64,000 bases of DNA from Cryptomeria japonica (taxonomy: Eukaryota; Streptophyta; Pinopsida; Cupressales; Cupressaceae): positions 564,326,010-564,390,009 of the forward strand of contig NC_081413.1 of NCBI RefSeq assembly GCF_030272615.1, written 5' to 3'. Below are positions 48,250 to 57,914 of the stretch, piece by piece. Under the pieces are notes generated by a model. That model had not been told where the DNA came from. It saw only the letters and a program-made list of their open reading frames with translations, and did no database searches. Within the stretch, counting starts at the first letter, position 1. Each line of letters begins with the position of its first letter. The translations under genes were made by a program, and so were the position numbers.

Positions 48250-49150
48250 TCAGGCCAAATTGAGAAAAAACTTCAAAATTTGCAAGACTGGGCCTAAGGT
48301 CCGAAAATGCCTTAAAAACTGTGAAAACTGGAAAAGGGTCCGAAATTTCAAAAAGTTGCCAAAATTGCCTAAGTCACCGAATTTCGGACCCAGAGGCTAA
48401 AATTCTAAAACTTCAAAAGGTTAAAAGATTGCCAAAATCGCCCAGGGGGCTGAATTTCGGACCCTGGGGTAAAATTCTCAAAAAATTCAAAAATCCCCAA
48501 AACTGGCAAAAGGTCCGAAATTTACCTTCAGTTTGCAAAAGACCCCAAATGGTCCGAAATTCACTAAGTCACCTAATTTCGGACCCTGGGGCCGAAATTC
48601 GAAAATTTGATAAAATTGCAAAAAGCGATGAATGCTCCGAAATTTGCAAAAAAAGGGGCTTAAGGTTCGAAGTTTTTTAAAAAGTTTGCAAAATTGGGCA
48701 AAAGGTCCGAAATTCGTGGAATTTGCAAGAATAGGCAAAAGGTCCGAAGTTTTTTTTAAGTTGCAAAAGTGTGCTAAAACACTCTGAAAATCTTCAAACT
48801 CGCGGAAGGCGCCTTAGGTCCGAAATTCGGCAAAAGGCGTTAAGCTCCGAAAATCTTCAAAATCGCGAAGGACGCCTTAGGATCCGAAGTTTGTATAACT
48901 TGCAAAAGGCGATGCATGGTCCGAAAATGCCTCCAGTTCGCCAAAACGTGGAAAGCTCCGATATTCCAAAAACGTCTAAACACTCTGAAATCTTTCAAAT
49001 CGCGAAATTCTAAAATGCGCCCAATGGTCTAAAGTTCATGAATGCTCCGAAGTTTTGCCAGAAGACACGAAAATCGCGAAGTTCGTATAGCTTGCAAAGG
49101 GGCGCCCAATGGTCCGAAGTTCGCCCTTAAGGTTAGAAAACCCAGTTTAA
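48250..49150 (+). repeat. Loose array of GGTCCGAAATT motifs in B2
   Basis: About twenty occurrences of TCCGAAAT or TCCGAAGTT are separated by 30-70 bp of 'TTGCAAAA', 'GCCAAAATCGCC' and similar text. It corresponds in position to the 37-bp array of B1, whose units hold GCCGAAATC. Confidence 0.75.
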
Positions 49151-49373
49151 GTTTGCAAAAGTGCCCAAAATCCCAAAATTCACCATTAAGGGGTGAAATG
49201 TCAAAGTTTTTAAAACTTTTCGAACGCCCCTCTTGCCCGAAATTGCCAGGAACAACTAAATTCAGGGAAGGAGTAAAGCATTAAAACTTGGGAAATTTTC
49301 AAATGACCCTCCAGGCGTTAAATTTTAATATTTGTTAAATTAATTAATTAATTTTTCAAATTGATTTATTGAA

Positions 49374-49809
49374 ATGAAATTGATCATTCGCAGGTCGCAG
49401 GACGCCATTAGAGAACCAGGAGAAAGACCTGAAACGCAAATCGAAGAAGGATCGCAATCAAGGCCAGGTGCTGAAGACTGGAAAAGAAAAAAGATGTGGG
49501 AACGAGCTGCAGGAGCACAAGAGCAACCAAACATTGGGAATCGTGCCGCTGAACAAAGATGAAGTCCACCACCGGGACCAAAGACCAAAGAACACTCTGA
49601 ATGCTGCAAGTTTATGCCTTCTCGAGAAAAAGCACACAGCTCAATTTAATTCCAGGAATTCAATTTCTAAAAAGCTGAAATTGTTTTATTGTAAAACTAC
49701 TTGTAGATCCCACTCAGATATTTTGAAAGAAAGGGGAAACAAGTCAATTGTGGACAGTTATGTCCAACTACCGGATAGACTCAAATTGAAGCCAAATAGT
49801 GGCAGGTAG
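49374..49809 (+). pseudogene. LTR-internal reading frame of B2 (frameshifted)
   Basis: The frame starts MKLIIRRSQ at 49374, beside TTCGCAGGTCGCAG, and stops at 49562. An overlapping frame (from 49468 to 49809) carries EVHHRDQRPKNTLNAASLC, exactly as in B1, then VDSYVQLPDRLKL, whose nucleotides also recur in B1 (35745-35780). A frameshift therefore separates the two parts. Unknown function. Confidence 0.4.
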
Positions 49810-50775
49810 TTGAAATTGTGGTTGAATGGATGAGTGAGAATTTAATGGGCATGGGTTAAGGCTGCTAGTTTCTGGAAGGCAAATCAGGACCCTTGGATGC
49901 AGTCCATCCTAGCCTTCGATTCAAAATTGTAATATCTGCAAAAGGCAGAGGCCTTTTTTTTGTAAAGGGTTAGATGGTTAGATAGTTAGAGATTTTTGTT
50001 AAATAGTTAGACTCTGGTGAGAGAGTTAGATTTTAGAGTTAGAATATGTTAGATTTTAAGCAGTAGCATAGAGATGTTGCAGAAATTGTTGTAATAGGTA
50101 GCTGAAATCAATATATAGACATTGATTTGGTGTTTATTGTCTTGTTTTCATCCTGTTTGCATGGTTTCTCTCAGCATTTTAGATGGATCTTTCTATTTTG
50201 GGTGTGCAAGTATTTGATATATTCAGGCTCATACCATTGAGGATATACTGATTGTGTATCCTTTTGTATGGTTAACCTGAGCCTTTAATTGTGCTTAGTT
50301 CAATTGCAGGTGTCCGTATGAGCTGCGCCAGAATTGGGTGCTTAGCCGTGCGTCTCCAATCTGAAAATCTTCCAAGTCCCTTTGAAGATTGCACCGTTCC
50401 TGCAAGGTTGTGAGCTATTCTGGCCAAGCAGGAATTGGTTATGTTGAATCCGTCTACCCACATATTCGTGTTGTTAGTTTTAGATCTCCTAACCCTTTCC
50501 TTTTGCTCTTTATTGTGTAATTCGAGAATCGCAACAGACCAGCTTGTTGCAAATTGTAAGTCCCCTGGTGCTCCCAGCAAATCACATCGACCACTGAGTA
50601 ATCCCGCAGTCAAGACCTGACAATCAAAACCTTAAGGTCATCCCCTTTGATCAAACGTAGAAAATAGCATTAGGGATTCCCTTATCTCAAGAGAGGATAG
50701 GATACTCAGCAGGTTTATTCTATTCTGCACTGGCTGTATGGAGTTTGCAGCAATGCGATTTCAGACATGTCAACA

Positions 50776-52710
50776 GAATGTCAGTGGATTTCATGAGGAA
50801 GTGTGGACTTTTCTTCATTCCTGATTAGGTGTTAGATGACAGGGATCATACGAATCCACAGTATGAAAATGAAGAAGGCAATCTTATTGCCTAATTGGTC
50901 AAAATCAAAGAGATTGATTTGAATGTATTGATGAGAGAGGTCTTGAGTTTCTCCCATACATGGGTAGATATTCAGATGAATAAGTGATATGGGTGTTTCC
51001 TTCACTTATGGAAAGATAAAGTCGGAAGAATCTACTTCCGAAGATGATCAGAGGACTATCAGTGATGTCACGATTTATGTAGATGAAGAGAGTCAATCTC
51101 CCAAGAGAAGGAAAAACACGCCAAGAGGAGTCAAGGCTAGAGGGAAGAAGATTGAGGAAGTCAAGAAGAAGAAACAAAAGACTATCATTCCTTCACCTAC
51201 CATTCCTTCACCACCTCTCAGTGTCTCATCAATTAAGGAAATTGAAATAACAAGACGGAATAAGGAGACCCAGCAATGTTCCAACACAGTGATACTACTA
51301 GAGAATATTCAGGAGTTACATACCACAGCGACATCTACTCCACCAAATGAGAATGATGATCAGTCGGGATCCCAATTGTCCTTTTGGAGGTTAGTTTGGA
51401 AAATGAGATATATGATTTGACCAAGAGTAATCCTGATAATGATGATGATGTTATCTCGACATTGAGAGGACTTGATCGAGATATGTGTCTCGATGATGGT
51501 ATGGAGATGGCTGCTATTCCTGATTGGTTGATGAAAAGTATGAAAAAAAGTAAGAAAATAATAGAGGTACAGTAGAGGTACAGCCTATTGATAACATTGA
51601 TGACTACCTAGCTAGGAGCAATAAGGAGAAAGAACCCAAGAGAGCTGAGATTTTGTCGCACATAGCTAGAGATGAGACAGGAATGCGGATTGCGCAGGTG
51701 GTTGTTCCTATTGGAGGTGTGACGGCAAACATTGCTACTCCTATGGATTTCCAGATTACTTCAATTGCCCTTGGCCGTACATCAAGAGAGCAAGAGTTTC
51801 AAGAGGTTGGTGATAACCTTAAGGCGATCAGCGCAAGGTTAGATAGAGAAATTGAAGAGAAGGAGAACTACAAAGAAGAGAATATCAAACTTAGAGAGTA
51901 TATTGCGAGGATAAGGCGTGAGAATCCCGCCCTTATTTCCCCTATTGCAGTTGATCATGGACTACATTCACACTATGAGGTAGTGAGAGATACACTCTCA
52001 GAGGTGGAGAAGTGGATTGAGAGTGCAAGAAAACAAGCGGATGATTTCCTTACTCAGTTTGTCCAGGCATATGATAGGACAACGAGGCTCATGTTTAGAA
52101 TCCAGTATTTGGAAGGAGTTTGGGAAGAATTCCAGCCTATTCAGGAGAAGACTATTCCACGCCTCAGAGCTTTGAAAAGGATTCCTAAGTCCACATTGAT
52201 TAGCGAGAACATTGTGCACAATGGAGACAGATATGATTTCCATGGCTGGTATTGTTCATTGGCCGTAAAGAAATCAACTTATGAGAACGCCCAGTTGAGT
52301 TGTACAGAGATGGAAGGATTGATTCAAGACATGCAAATGCAGATCCTTGCCTCAATTGAGGAGTTATTGGGTGTTGATGTTAGCGATGCTAGTGTTTACA
52401 CTTAGCCAAATTAAGAGACAAGATGAAACTTATGTATTTTTGTCAGTTGGACTCTTTGAAGAAGAGTCAGATAGATGATTTGGTCTCTTTGTTGATTCAT
52501 GTTCATAGTTCGCAGAAGCTCATGCCAGATTGGGAGAACACTTTGGACACTTGCTCAGATTCATTGGACGTGATTGATTTGCAGCAAGATACCTTACCTA
52601 GCATTTCCATGGAGGAGTTAGATTCTGTATTGGCTAGATTCTTGGAGTATGCTAGGAGAGAGAGAGATGCAGGGAGGAATCTTCTAGAAGATTCCCTATT
52701 TGATGACTAG
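50776..52710 (+). pseudogene. Long LTR-internal coding region of A6, 3' part (unknown protein)
   Basis: Coding-like sequence resumes after B2. Successive frames are 50989-51420 (Lys-rich stretch with KKKKQKT, then Ser/Pro-rich), 51384-51575, 51653-52405 (250 codons) and 52423-52710, ending LLEDSLFDD at TAG 52708. At least three frameshifts or stops separate them. The 51653-52405 part has a Glu/Lys-rich heptad-like segment (REIEEKENYKEENIKLREYI) consistent with a coiled coil, then a Trp-containing conserved-looking stretch. It lies directly before the A6 telo-box and tail. No domain recognised. Together with 46347-47721 it implies an ancestral protein near a thousand residues. Confidence 0.5.
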
Positions 52711-52754
52711 GTATCTTTTTATTGGGCCATATGTTGGTGGCGCCATTTTTATGT

Positions 52755-52770
52755 AAACCCTAATTAGGGC
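52755..52770 (+). promoter_or_regulatory. Telo-box palindrome of copy A6
   Basis: AAACCCTAATTAGGGC, 15 of 16 bases matching the family palindrome. A good TATA box is no longer visible downstream. Confidence 0.5.
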
Positions 52771-52992
52771 AATTCTAGGGTTTTGTGGCATGATCTTGGT
52801 CGTTGATCTTGAATCAATCTTGGCCATTCATTTTGTAAGAGAGTTTTTGTAGAATTGTTGGTATATGCTGCAGTTGTTTCAATCTAAATCATTGTTCAAT
52901 TGTTGGTGATTTTGCTCTTCAAATGTTGTCTTTGCATTCATGGTTCTCAATTCCTTAGATTAGAATTTGTTTTCATGTTTATTGTTAAGACA

Positions 52993-53068
52993 TGGACCAG
53001 CTAGGACTCAAACCTAGGACCTTCCATACGTTGCTGGAGTGCTCTACCACTGAGCTACTAGCCCCTCT
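52993..53068 (-). ncRNA. tRNA-like sequence in TRIM1 3' LTR
   Basis: On the minus strand a 7-bp acceptor stem (GGGCTAG with CTGGTCC, two G-T pairs), a 4-bp D stem (GCTC/GAGC) and a 5-bp T stem (CTAGG/CCTAG) can form, with a 5-nt variable loop AGGTC. The A box TAGCTCAGTGG (53047-53057) is perfect; the B box GGTTTGAGTCC (53004-53014) has one change. The anticodon arm (17 nt) does not pair in the normal register, so it is probably not a working tRNA. Confidence 0.7.
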
Positions 53069-53181
53069 TAGACCAGTCCATCGTCGGTCTGGGTGTGGCT
53101 TATTTCCAACACCAACACCCCCCCTTAAGCCACACCTCTCGTGTGCTTGGGGCACCTGGCCTGGACTTGGCTTTGATACCA

Positions 53182-53316
53182 TGTTGAGACATGGACCAGC
53201 TAGGACTCGAACCTAGGACCTTCCATACGCTGTTGGAGTGCTCTACCACTGAGCTACTAGCCCCTCTTGGACTAGTCCATCGTTGGTCCGAGTGTGGCTT
53301 ATTTCCAACACCAACA
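53182..53316 (-). repeat. TRIM1 5' LTR with tRNA-like sequence (53192-53267)
   Basis: This LTR is a near-identical partner of 52983-53117. Its tRNA-like part has A box TAGCTCAGTGG (53246-53256) and a perfect B box GGTTCGAGTCC (53203-53213). Confidence 0.85.
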
Positions 53317-53658
53317 TTTATTAGATTGAATGAAAGATTTGTTGAATATATTTGTGTGGAATCCTTAATCCATACCACTAGCCTCTTGTCGCTAGTAAGT
53401 GCGCCTTGTGTGGTCAACTCGAGATTTGAGTAAGCTTAACTTCAACTATTATGCGTCCCTTCACAAGAATCAACTTGGATGGTTTCAACATTTGATGATG
53501 ATAGTCTGAAAATCCTTGAGTATACCTTAGACGATTGCACTAAGCTTGTGTCAATACCTGTTTGTGAGACCTTGCCTAGTTTGATTCCACTAAACTTGTT
53601 CATCATTTCCTACATTCCTAGGCCTAGAATAGATTTCTTGAACCTTATTTCTTTTGCG

Positions 53659-53673
53659 CCCCCCCCCCCCCCC
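53659..53673. repeat. Poly-C run
   Basis: Fifteen consecutive C residues in the tail of A6, an unusual homopolymer for this AT-rich region. Confidence 0.95.
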
Positions 53674-53972
53674 TTTTTAGTAAGAATTAAGTCCAGAACT
53701 ACATTGTTAAATCCTAAGTTGTCAGCATACCTATTCCACATATTTCATGATCGAAGAAGATAATCCTAACATTTGTAAGTCCCCAAGTGAACACAATAAT
53801 TCACATCGACCAATGAGTTACCCACTCCTCAAGCCCTAACATGTAGAAACCTTGGAATCATTTTAGTTGATCTTACCCTTAGCATCTGAGGTGACTTTGT
53901 TCAAGAGAGGGTAAATTACTTTGGTATTTTATTCTAAAATGTTACGTGCATAAAACACACATCAACAATACC

Positions 53973-55498
53973 CACAAGGAACCTAGGGCATCCGGAGCGC
54001 TCCTTGGAATCTATCAGGTGCTCCCCTACATGCTCCCAAACTCGTACACTACTGGAGTGGGCATGGGAAATCAAATAGAGAATCTAGTAACTTAGTTTAT
54101 CAGGGTTAGGAAGCATAATAATGGTTAACCAGTTTATTATTCACAAGCAAGGTAACCAATTAATGTTTGCTAGGCATAGCAACCAATTTTATGATTGTCG
54201 AGAAGCATTAAAGGAATTTTCTCCCCTAGAACTTAAGTTGACCACAAATGCCATGATTTTAACCTATACAGAAAGCTAATGACATAAAGCCCACAAGTGC
54301 TAGACCAAATGCTCTACTGATTGGAAAACAGAATCTGAGCCTCAAGAACTCATGCTAATTACTAAGACCTCAAATAATGAGATACCAAGAAATGAATTCT
54401 AGAACAATCAAAGATGATTCATAGAATAGCAGAAAATGTAAAATCACAAAAGGTCTAGCAGAAGTATTCTTTACCAAATGAAATTTTTATGCTCATCAGA
54501 AAGAGTAAATTATACATTCATGAACACAAGCATTGACTTGCAATTTTAACCTTGTGGGAGTTCAGAGAAAAAAAAGATAGAAGTAATTATGAAATCATAG
54601 GTTGATGTTTACAACAACAGCCTGCATTACAGGCAAGTAATAAAACAACCCCCACTTAAAAGGACCCTAATCTTGATTACTTTGTCTCCGAATATATTTG
54701 GCTTGCTCACAAACATAACAATGGCCTAACAAGGCAAAACCACGATATCCATCATATGCATGAGGTTTTCGCAGTCCATGAGATTGAAATAAAAATATAT
54801 CTGAGAAAAACTGTATATTTATTTTTCACCTCCAAAGATGATGATGGACCTGAACAACGGAGGGAATGACCTTTCTGCCATGACAACTTTTAAAAACTCT
54901 AAATCTGCAATCCTGTTGGTTAACCTTACCCTCAGCTTCTCAAGAAGCTTATTGCTTCGGAGCATAGTTTTCTCAAGAAGCTTTTCAAATTCAAATATAT
55001 CCACACCCATGTGAAGAGATTTAGGCATAACATATCCTCAAACCTTCAGCGGAGTGAAAATATTGGAAGCCAAAGTATACCATAGCAGAAGTACAGATGC
55101 TTGACAGTGCAAAGCACTGCAAGCTGAGCTATTGACGAAGCATCTTTGCTACAAGATTTAAGATAATACCAAGAAAAAGTTAAGAATGGATGGTTTGTTG
55201 ACTATAATACAGCAGAACAACTAGTTCAGAATGGTAAGAAACTATATTTGTTCATTTTCTATTAACATAGAAAAATGGATAGGATATGTATAACTCCATA
55301 ATTTCACTGCTATTCAGTTCAAACCGAGACATTTCTAATGTTCTCAGTAGGAAGAATTGAAGAATGCCACAACAGAAGCTAATGAGAAGTCCAATGCATG
55401 CTCAAACACTTTTTGGAAAAGAAAACCGAATTAATTTTGAGAATAAAGTAAGGCATATTAAGAAAAGGTTCCATTAGCAATGAGCTTCATATGTGTAC
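53973..55498 (-). other. CWC27 intron, unique-looking part
   Basis: Intron sequence directly after exon 55499-55631 on the minus strand, up to the A6 insertion. It contains a 69-codon minus-strand frame (54819-55028) with two 'AAGCTTCTTGAGAA' repeats, not recognised and not part of CWC27 as far as can be judged. No transposon ends seen. Confidence 0.5.
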
Positions 55499-55631
55499 CA
55501 GTTCAGCTTCTCCCTTTAACAATCGAGGATCACTCAGCACATCATGACTGCTTTTAATTTTCTCCTTCACAGAAGCCAAGGCTTTTTCCTCCTCTTCCAC
55601 TTCATCCCCAAAGGAAAGCAAGTTCAATTTT
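55499..55631 (-). CDS. CWC27: CWC27 exon (middle region)
   Basis: This 133-bp exon is one base plus 44 codons. The acceptor is TTATTTTTGCAG ending at 55632; the donor GTACAC at 55498 is weak. The peptide begins KLNLLSFGDEVEEEEKALAS and continues with KIKSSHDVLSDPRLLK. This is the signature of CWC27: the human protein has LLSFGEEAEEEEEE followed by SKSSHDLLKDDP. The first base completes an AA|A Lys codon from exon 61858-61964. CWC27 is a spliceosome component with a cyclophilin fold; this linker follows that domain. The frame is fully open. Confidence 0.9.
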
Positions 55632-57510
55632 CTGCAAAAATAAAAATAAAAATGTATTCTAAAGTTACTAAGAATTCTATGCTTTCATTTTACTTTTATG
55701 TATTACATCCCAGTTTCCATATATTCTTGAAACAGTTCTGCTGTCTCCCTACAGATTCTATCTGAAACCTACTAGGTAATTCCAAAAGTATAGTTGTCCT
55801 TGAAACATGTATTTTAAAGATTAACTTCCAGATGCATAAACCCCTTAATAATGCATAAAACAGTTCTGAATCTAAAACTACCAACTACCAACTACCAACT
55901 ACCAAATGTGTACCAAATTAAGGAAACAGGTTACTTTACAACCAATTTCTATTGCAAAGCAATCCAGGTGCTTCACAATATCAACCTTTATTTCTTATAT
56001 AAATATGAATCATGTGGCTGCTTACTAAATAGATCCATGCTTCAGTTTCGAAGGCATAAACATTATCAATTTGCAATGAATATGCCACATTATATCTCCA
56101 TTGGACCATCATAATTCAGGTTTGGATGATGACAGAAATCTTTTCATTTTATACTACAACATTAATAGTAAGTACCAAGAAATCCTCAGAGAGTCAGAAC
56201 TAATACCAGTGATGCTGAAAAAGGAGGCTCACCATATGGAGATAAAATTGATCCGAAAACATTCCATAAGGAATTAAAATAATTTACATGTATCCCATGC
56301 TTCCAACTACATGCTTCATAATTCAGATGATTCTCCAATCAAATAGTGGATCAAAAGATAAAGGCATATCAGCAGCCAGACCAACAAGGTCAAAATCTAA
56401 CGGTAAATAGATCATTGGGACTGATAGAAAGGAATAATTAATGATGAAGAGATCATAAAAATCCATTGATCCACTTACAAGCTACGAAGCAAAAGAGGCC
56501 AAGTAGCAAGGATATCAGTCACGGTTTGTCTAAGCTGATTTTTACATTTATTGAAATTGGTCAAAATTATTAAAGTAGGCAGGTGAGCCAAGAGGAAAAA
56601 AAAATGGGAGGAAATAGAAATGGTGGAATGAAGACTGAGCTTGAGAAGGAGCATGTCCAAGCAGAAGAATTGCAGGTCACAATAATGGACTATACATTAT
56701 TGGCAAATTGAGGGGCAGCAACTCCCATAAGAGAAAAAGTTATTCAAGAAATTTCCACAGAGATGCTGACACCTCTCAGAAGCAAAATCATTCCATAATA
56801 AACTGTGATTACATAATTTTTGTTCATAGAAACTAATCTTTGTCAATTCTAATGTGGCTGTGTTTGCTCTGTTGTACTTGGTAAGCAGCTTCGATATATC
56901 TTGTCTCCATAACTCTCAGACCATTAAGAGGGAGGTAGGAAGAATCCTGACAATAGTTATTGTCAAACGTGATAAATGCAAGATGATGAATAGATTTGAA
57001 CTATGCATAGATAAATCAAAAAAGAAAAAACTGAGTGCAAAACACTAACATAGGATACTGACAAAGGAAATAATTAGGCTAAACTTGAGACTCCAACTAG
57101 GCCACTTCGAAATCACCAAGGAAATCTCTCTTTAATAACAATTGCTAAATAATATTACTTCAAGAATCTCTCAAGGGATATATCTTTACATTGAACTTGA
57201 AACCCTCAATGACAAAAATTCCTGAGCTCTAAAAGATCCTTGAATTTAAATAACTTGGCTTTAATCAAGGCCTTCATGAATATGGCAAATAGCTAGTAAT
57301 TTGTGATGCAATATTCTAACTGAACAGCATATCCAGGATCAATTCGCAAATTTGATCATGTTTTCTGCAAGTATAGGCAAATATATTTAAATTTCTAGAT
57401 ATTTTTCCTTTCTTAGCCACTTCTTGTTCCATTTAAAAATTTCTAGAGTGTGTAGACGTTTGCATTTCAGATGGTGTTTACACTTTTGAAATTGCACCCA
57501 CTTCCAAGTT

Positions 57511-57914
57511 TTGTGCAACTTAATTTTCAACATAGTTACCAGGCGTGATAATTCAATTTTGGTTTAGGAGGCCAAAAAAATTCAGAAGTCCGGAATTTTT
57601 ATCAAATTGAATGAAATCTACAGGAATCGAAAATCATGAACCGAATCAGACAAATACAGTTAATCAAAAAAAATCAATAGCAACAAGGCAGCTTTGGAAA
57701 ACACTGTTACTAGATCCAACTAGGTCTTGTCCAAATCCTGCCAGATCTGCTTATTTATTTTTTACCAACTGCATTTGTCTGACTGTTCATTTTTTTCATT
57801 TCCTATAGATTTTACTGAATTCAATGAAAATTCCAGATTTCTGAATCTTTCTAGCCTTCCAAACCAAATCGAATTTTCATGCCTGGTAACTATGTTGAAA
57901 ACTAAGGTGCACAA
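57511..57914. repeat. Foldback (inverted) repeat, MITE-like
   Basis: The arms 57511-57572 and 57854-57914 are inverted copies (core TTTCAACATAGTTACCAGGC and its complement) with few mismatches. Pairing continues inward ('TTCAGAAGTCCGGAATTTTT' against the region 57805-57845). A third related piece, 'TTTTCAACATAGCTACCAGG', lies at 57973-57992, and outer text ('AAATTGCACCCACTTCCAAG' at 57488) is matched inverted near 57930-57955. No TSD could be fixed. Confidence 0.75.

Larger units (their letters stand above)
47722..50775 (+). mobile_element. Family B solo LTR B2 inserted in the A6 coding region
   Basis: This 3054-bp unit starts TGTTGTGCGAATCGCAC and ends AGACATGTCAACA, with a perfect TSD GAATG (47717-47721 and 50776-50780). 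Joining the flanks across one TSD leaves the A6 frame open (TGG TCC AGA ATG then TCA GTG GAT). Its array zone (48250-49150) has 'GGTCCGAAATT' motifs every 40-70 bp instead of the tight array in B1. Its reading frame starts at 49374, and the tail shares blocks with B1 and family A. Confidence 0.92.
52983..53316 (-). mobile_element. TRIM1: 334-bp miniature LTR retrotransposon with tRNA-like LTRs
   Basis: Two 135-bp LTRs (52983-53117 and 53182-53316) flank only 64 bp. The ends are TGTT..ACATGG and CAACACCAACA, with a perfect TSD TTTAT (52978-52982 and 53317-53321). Read on the minus strand, the right LTR is followed by a primer-binding site TGGTATCAAAGCCAAG (to 53181), then 'AAGGGGGGG' as polypurine tract next to the other LTR (53118-53124). 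This is the layout of a TRIM, a non-coding element that must borrow its enzymes. Each LTR holds a tRNA-like sequence in the same sense. It interrupts the tail of A6; without it the text matches A5 ('TTGTTTTCA..TTTATTAGATTGAATGAAAG'). Confidence 0.9.
37883..53967 (+). mobile_element. Family A LTR copy A6 with four later insertions
   Basis: It starts TGTTGTGACCTTTTCACACATCACCCC and ends CACACATCAACA. Flanks are GTACC (37878-37882) and ATACC (53968-53972), a TSD with one transition. Removing C1, Copia B, B2, TRIM1 and their TSDs leaves about 6.2 kb, the longest copy here. The extra length is a coding-like region of about a thousand codons (46347-52710), placed after an acceptor-like TTTCGTACAG, where A3 has 114 codons. 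The telo-box palindrome is at 52755-52770. No second LTR, primer-binding site or polypurine tract belonging to A6 was seen between its ends. Confidence 0.8.
2190..55498 (-). other. CWC27: CWC27 giant intron (about 53.3 kb)
   Basis: The interval between the in-phase exons 55499-55631 and 1961-2189 has GT at 55498-55497 (GTACAC, not a strong donor) and CAG at its other end. Almost all of it is accounted for by LTR-type insertions in both orientations. No further CWC27-like exon was found inside it, and the peptide reads continuously across the junction. An unspotted small exon cannot be excluded without a transcript. Confidence 0.7.

Noticed and set aside
47864-48738. Several overlapping frames on both strands
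   Set aside because: They are translations of the TCCGAAATT array and neighbouring U3 sequence of B2, with no shared protein between family members.
52993-53267. Functional tRNA genes
   Set aside because: The acceptor, D and T stems pair, but the anticodon arm does not in the normal register, and the sequences lie within TRIM LTRs.
54819-55028. A 69-codon minus-strand frame as an extra CWC27 exon
   Set aside because: Its peptide does not resemble CWC27, and the flanking exons already join in phase without it. It could still be an unannotated exon of something else.
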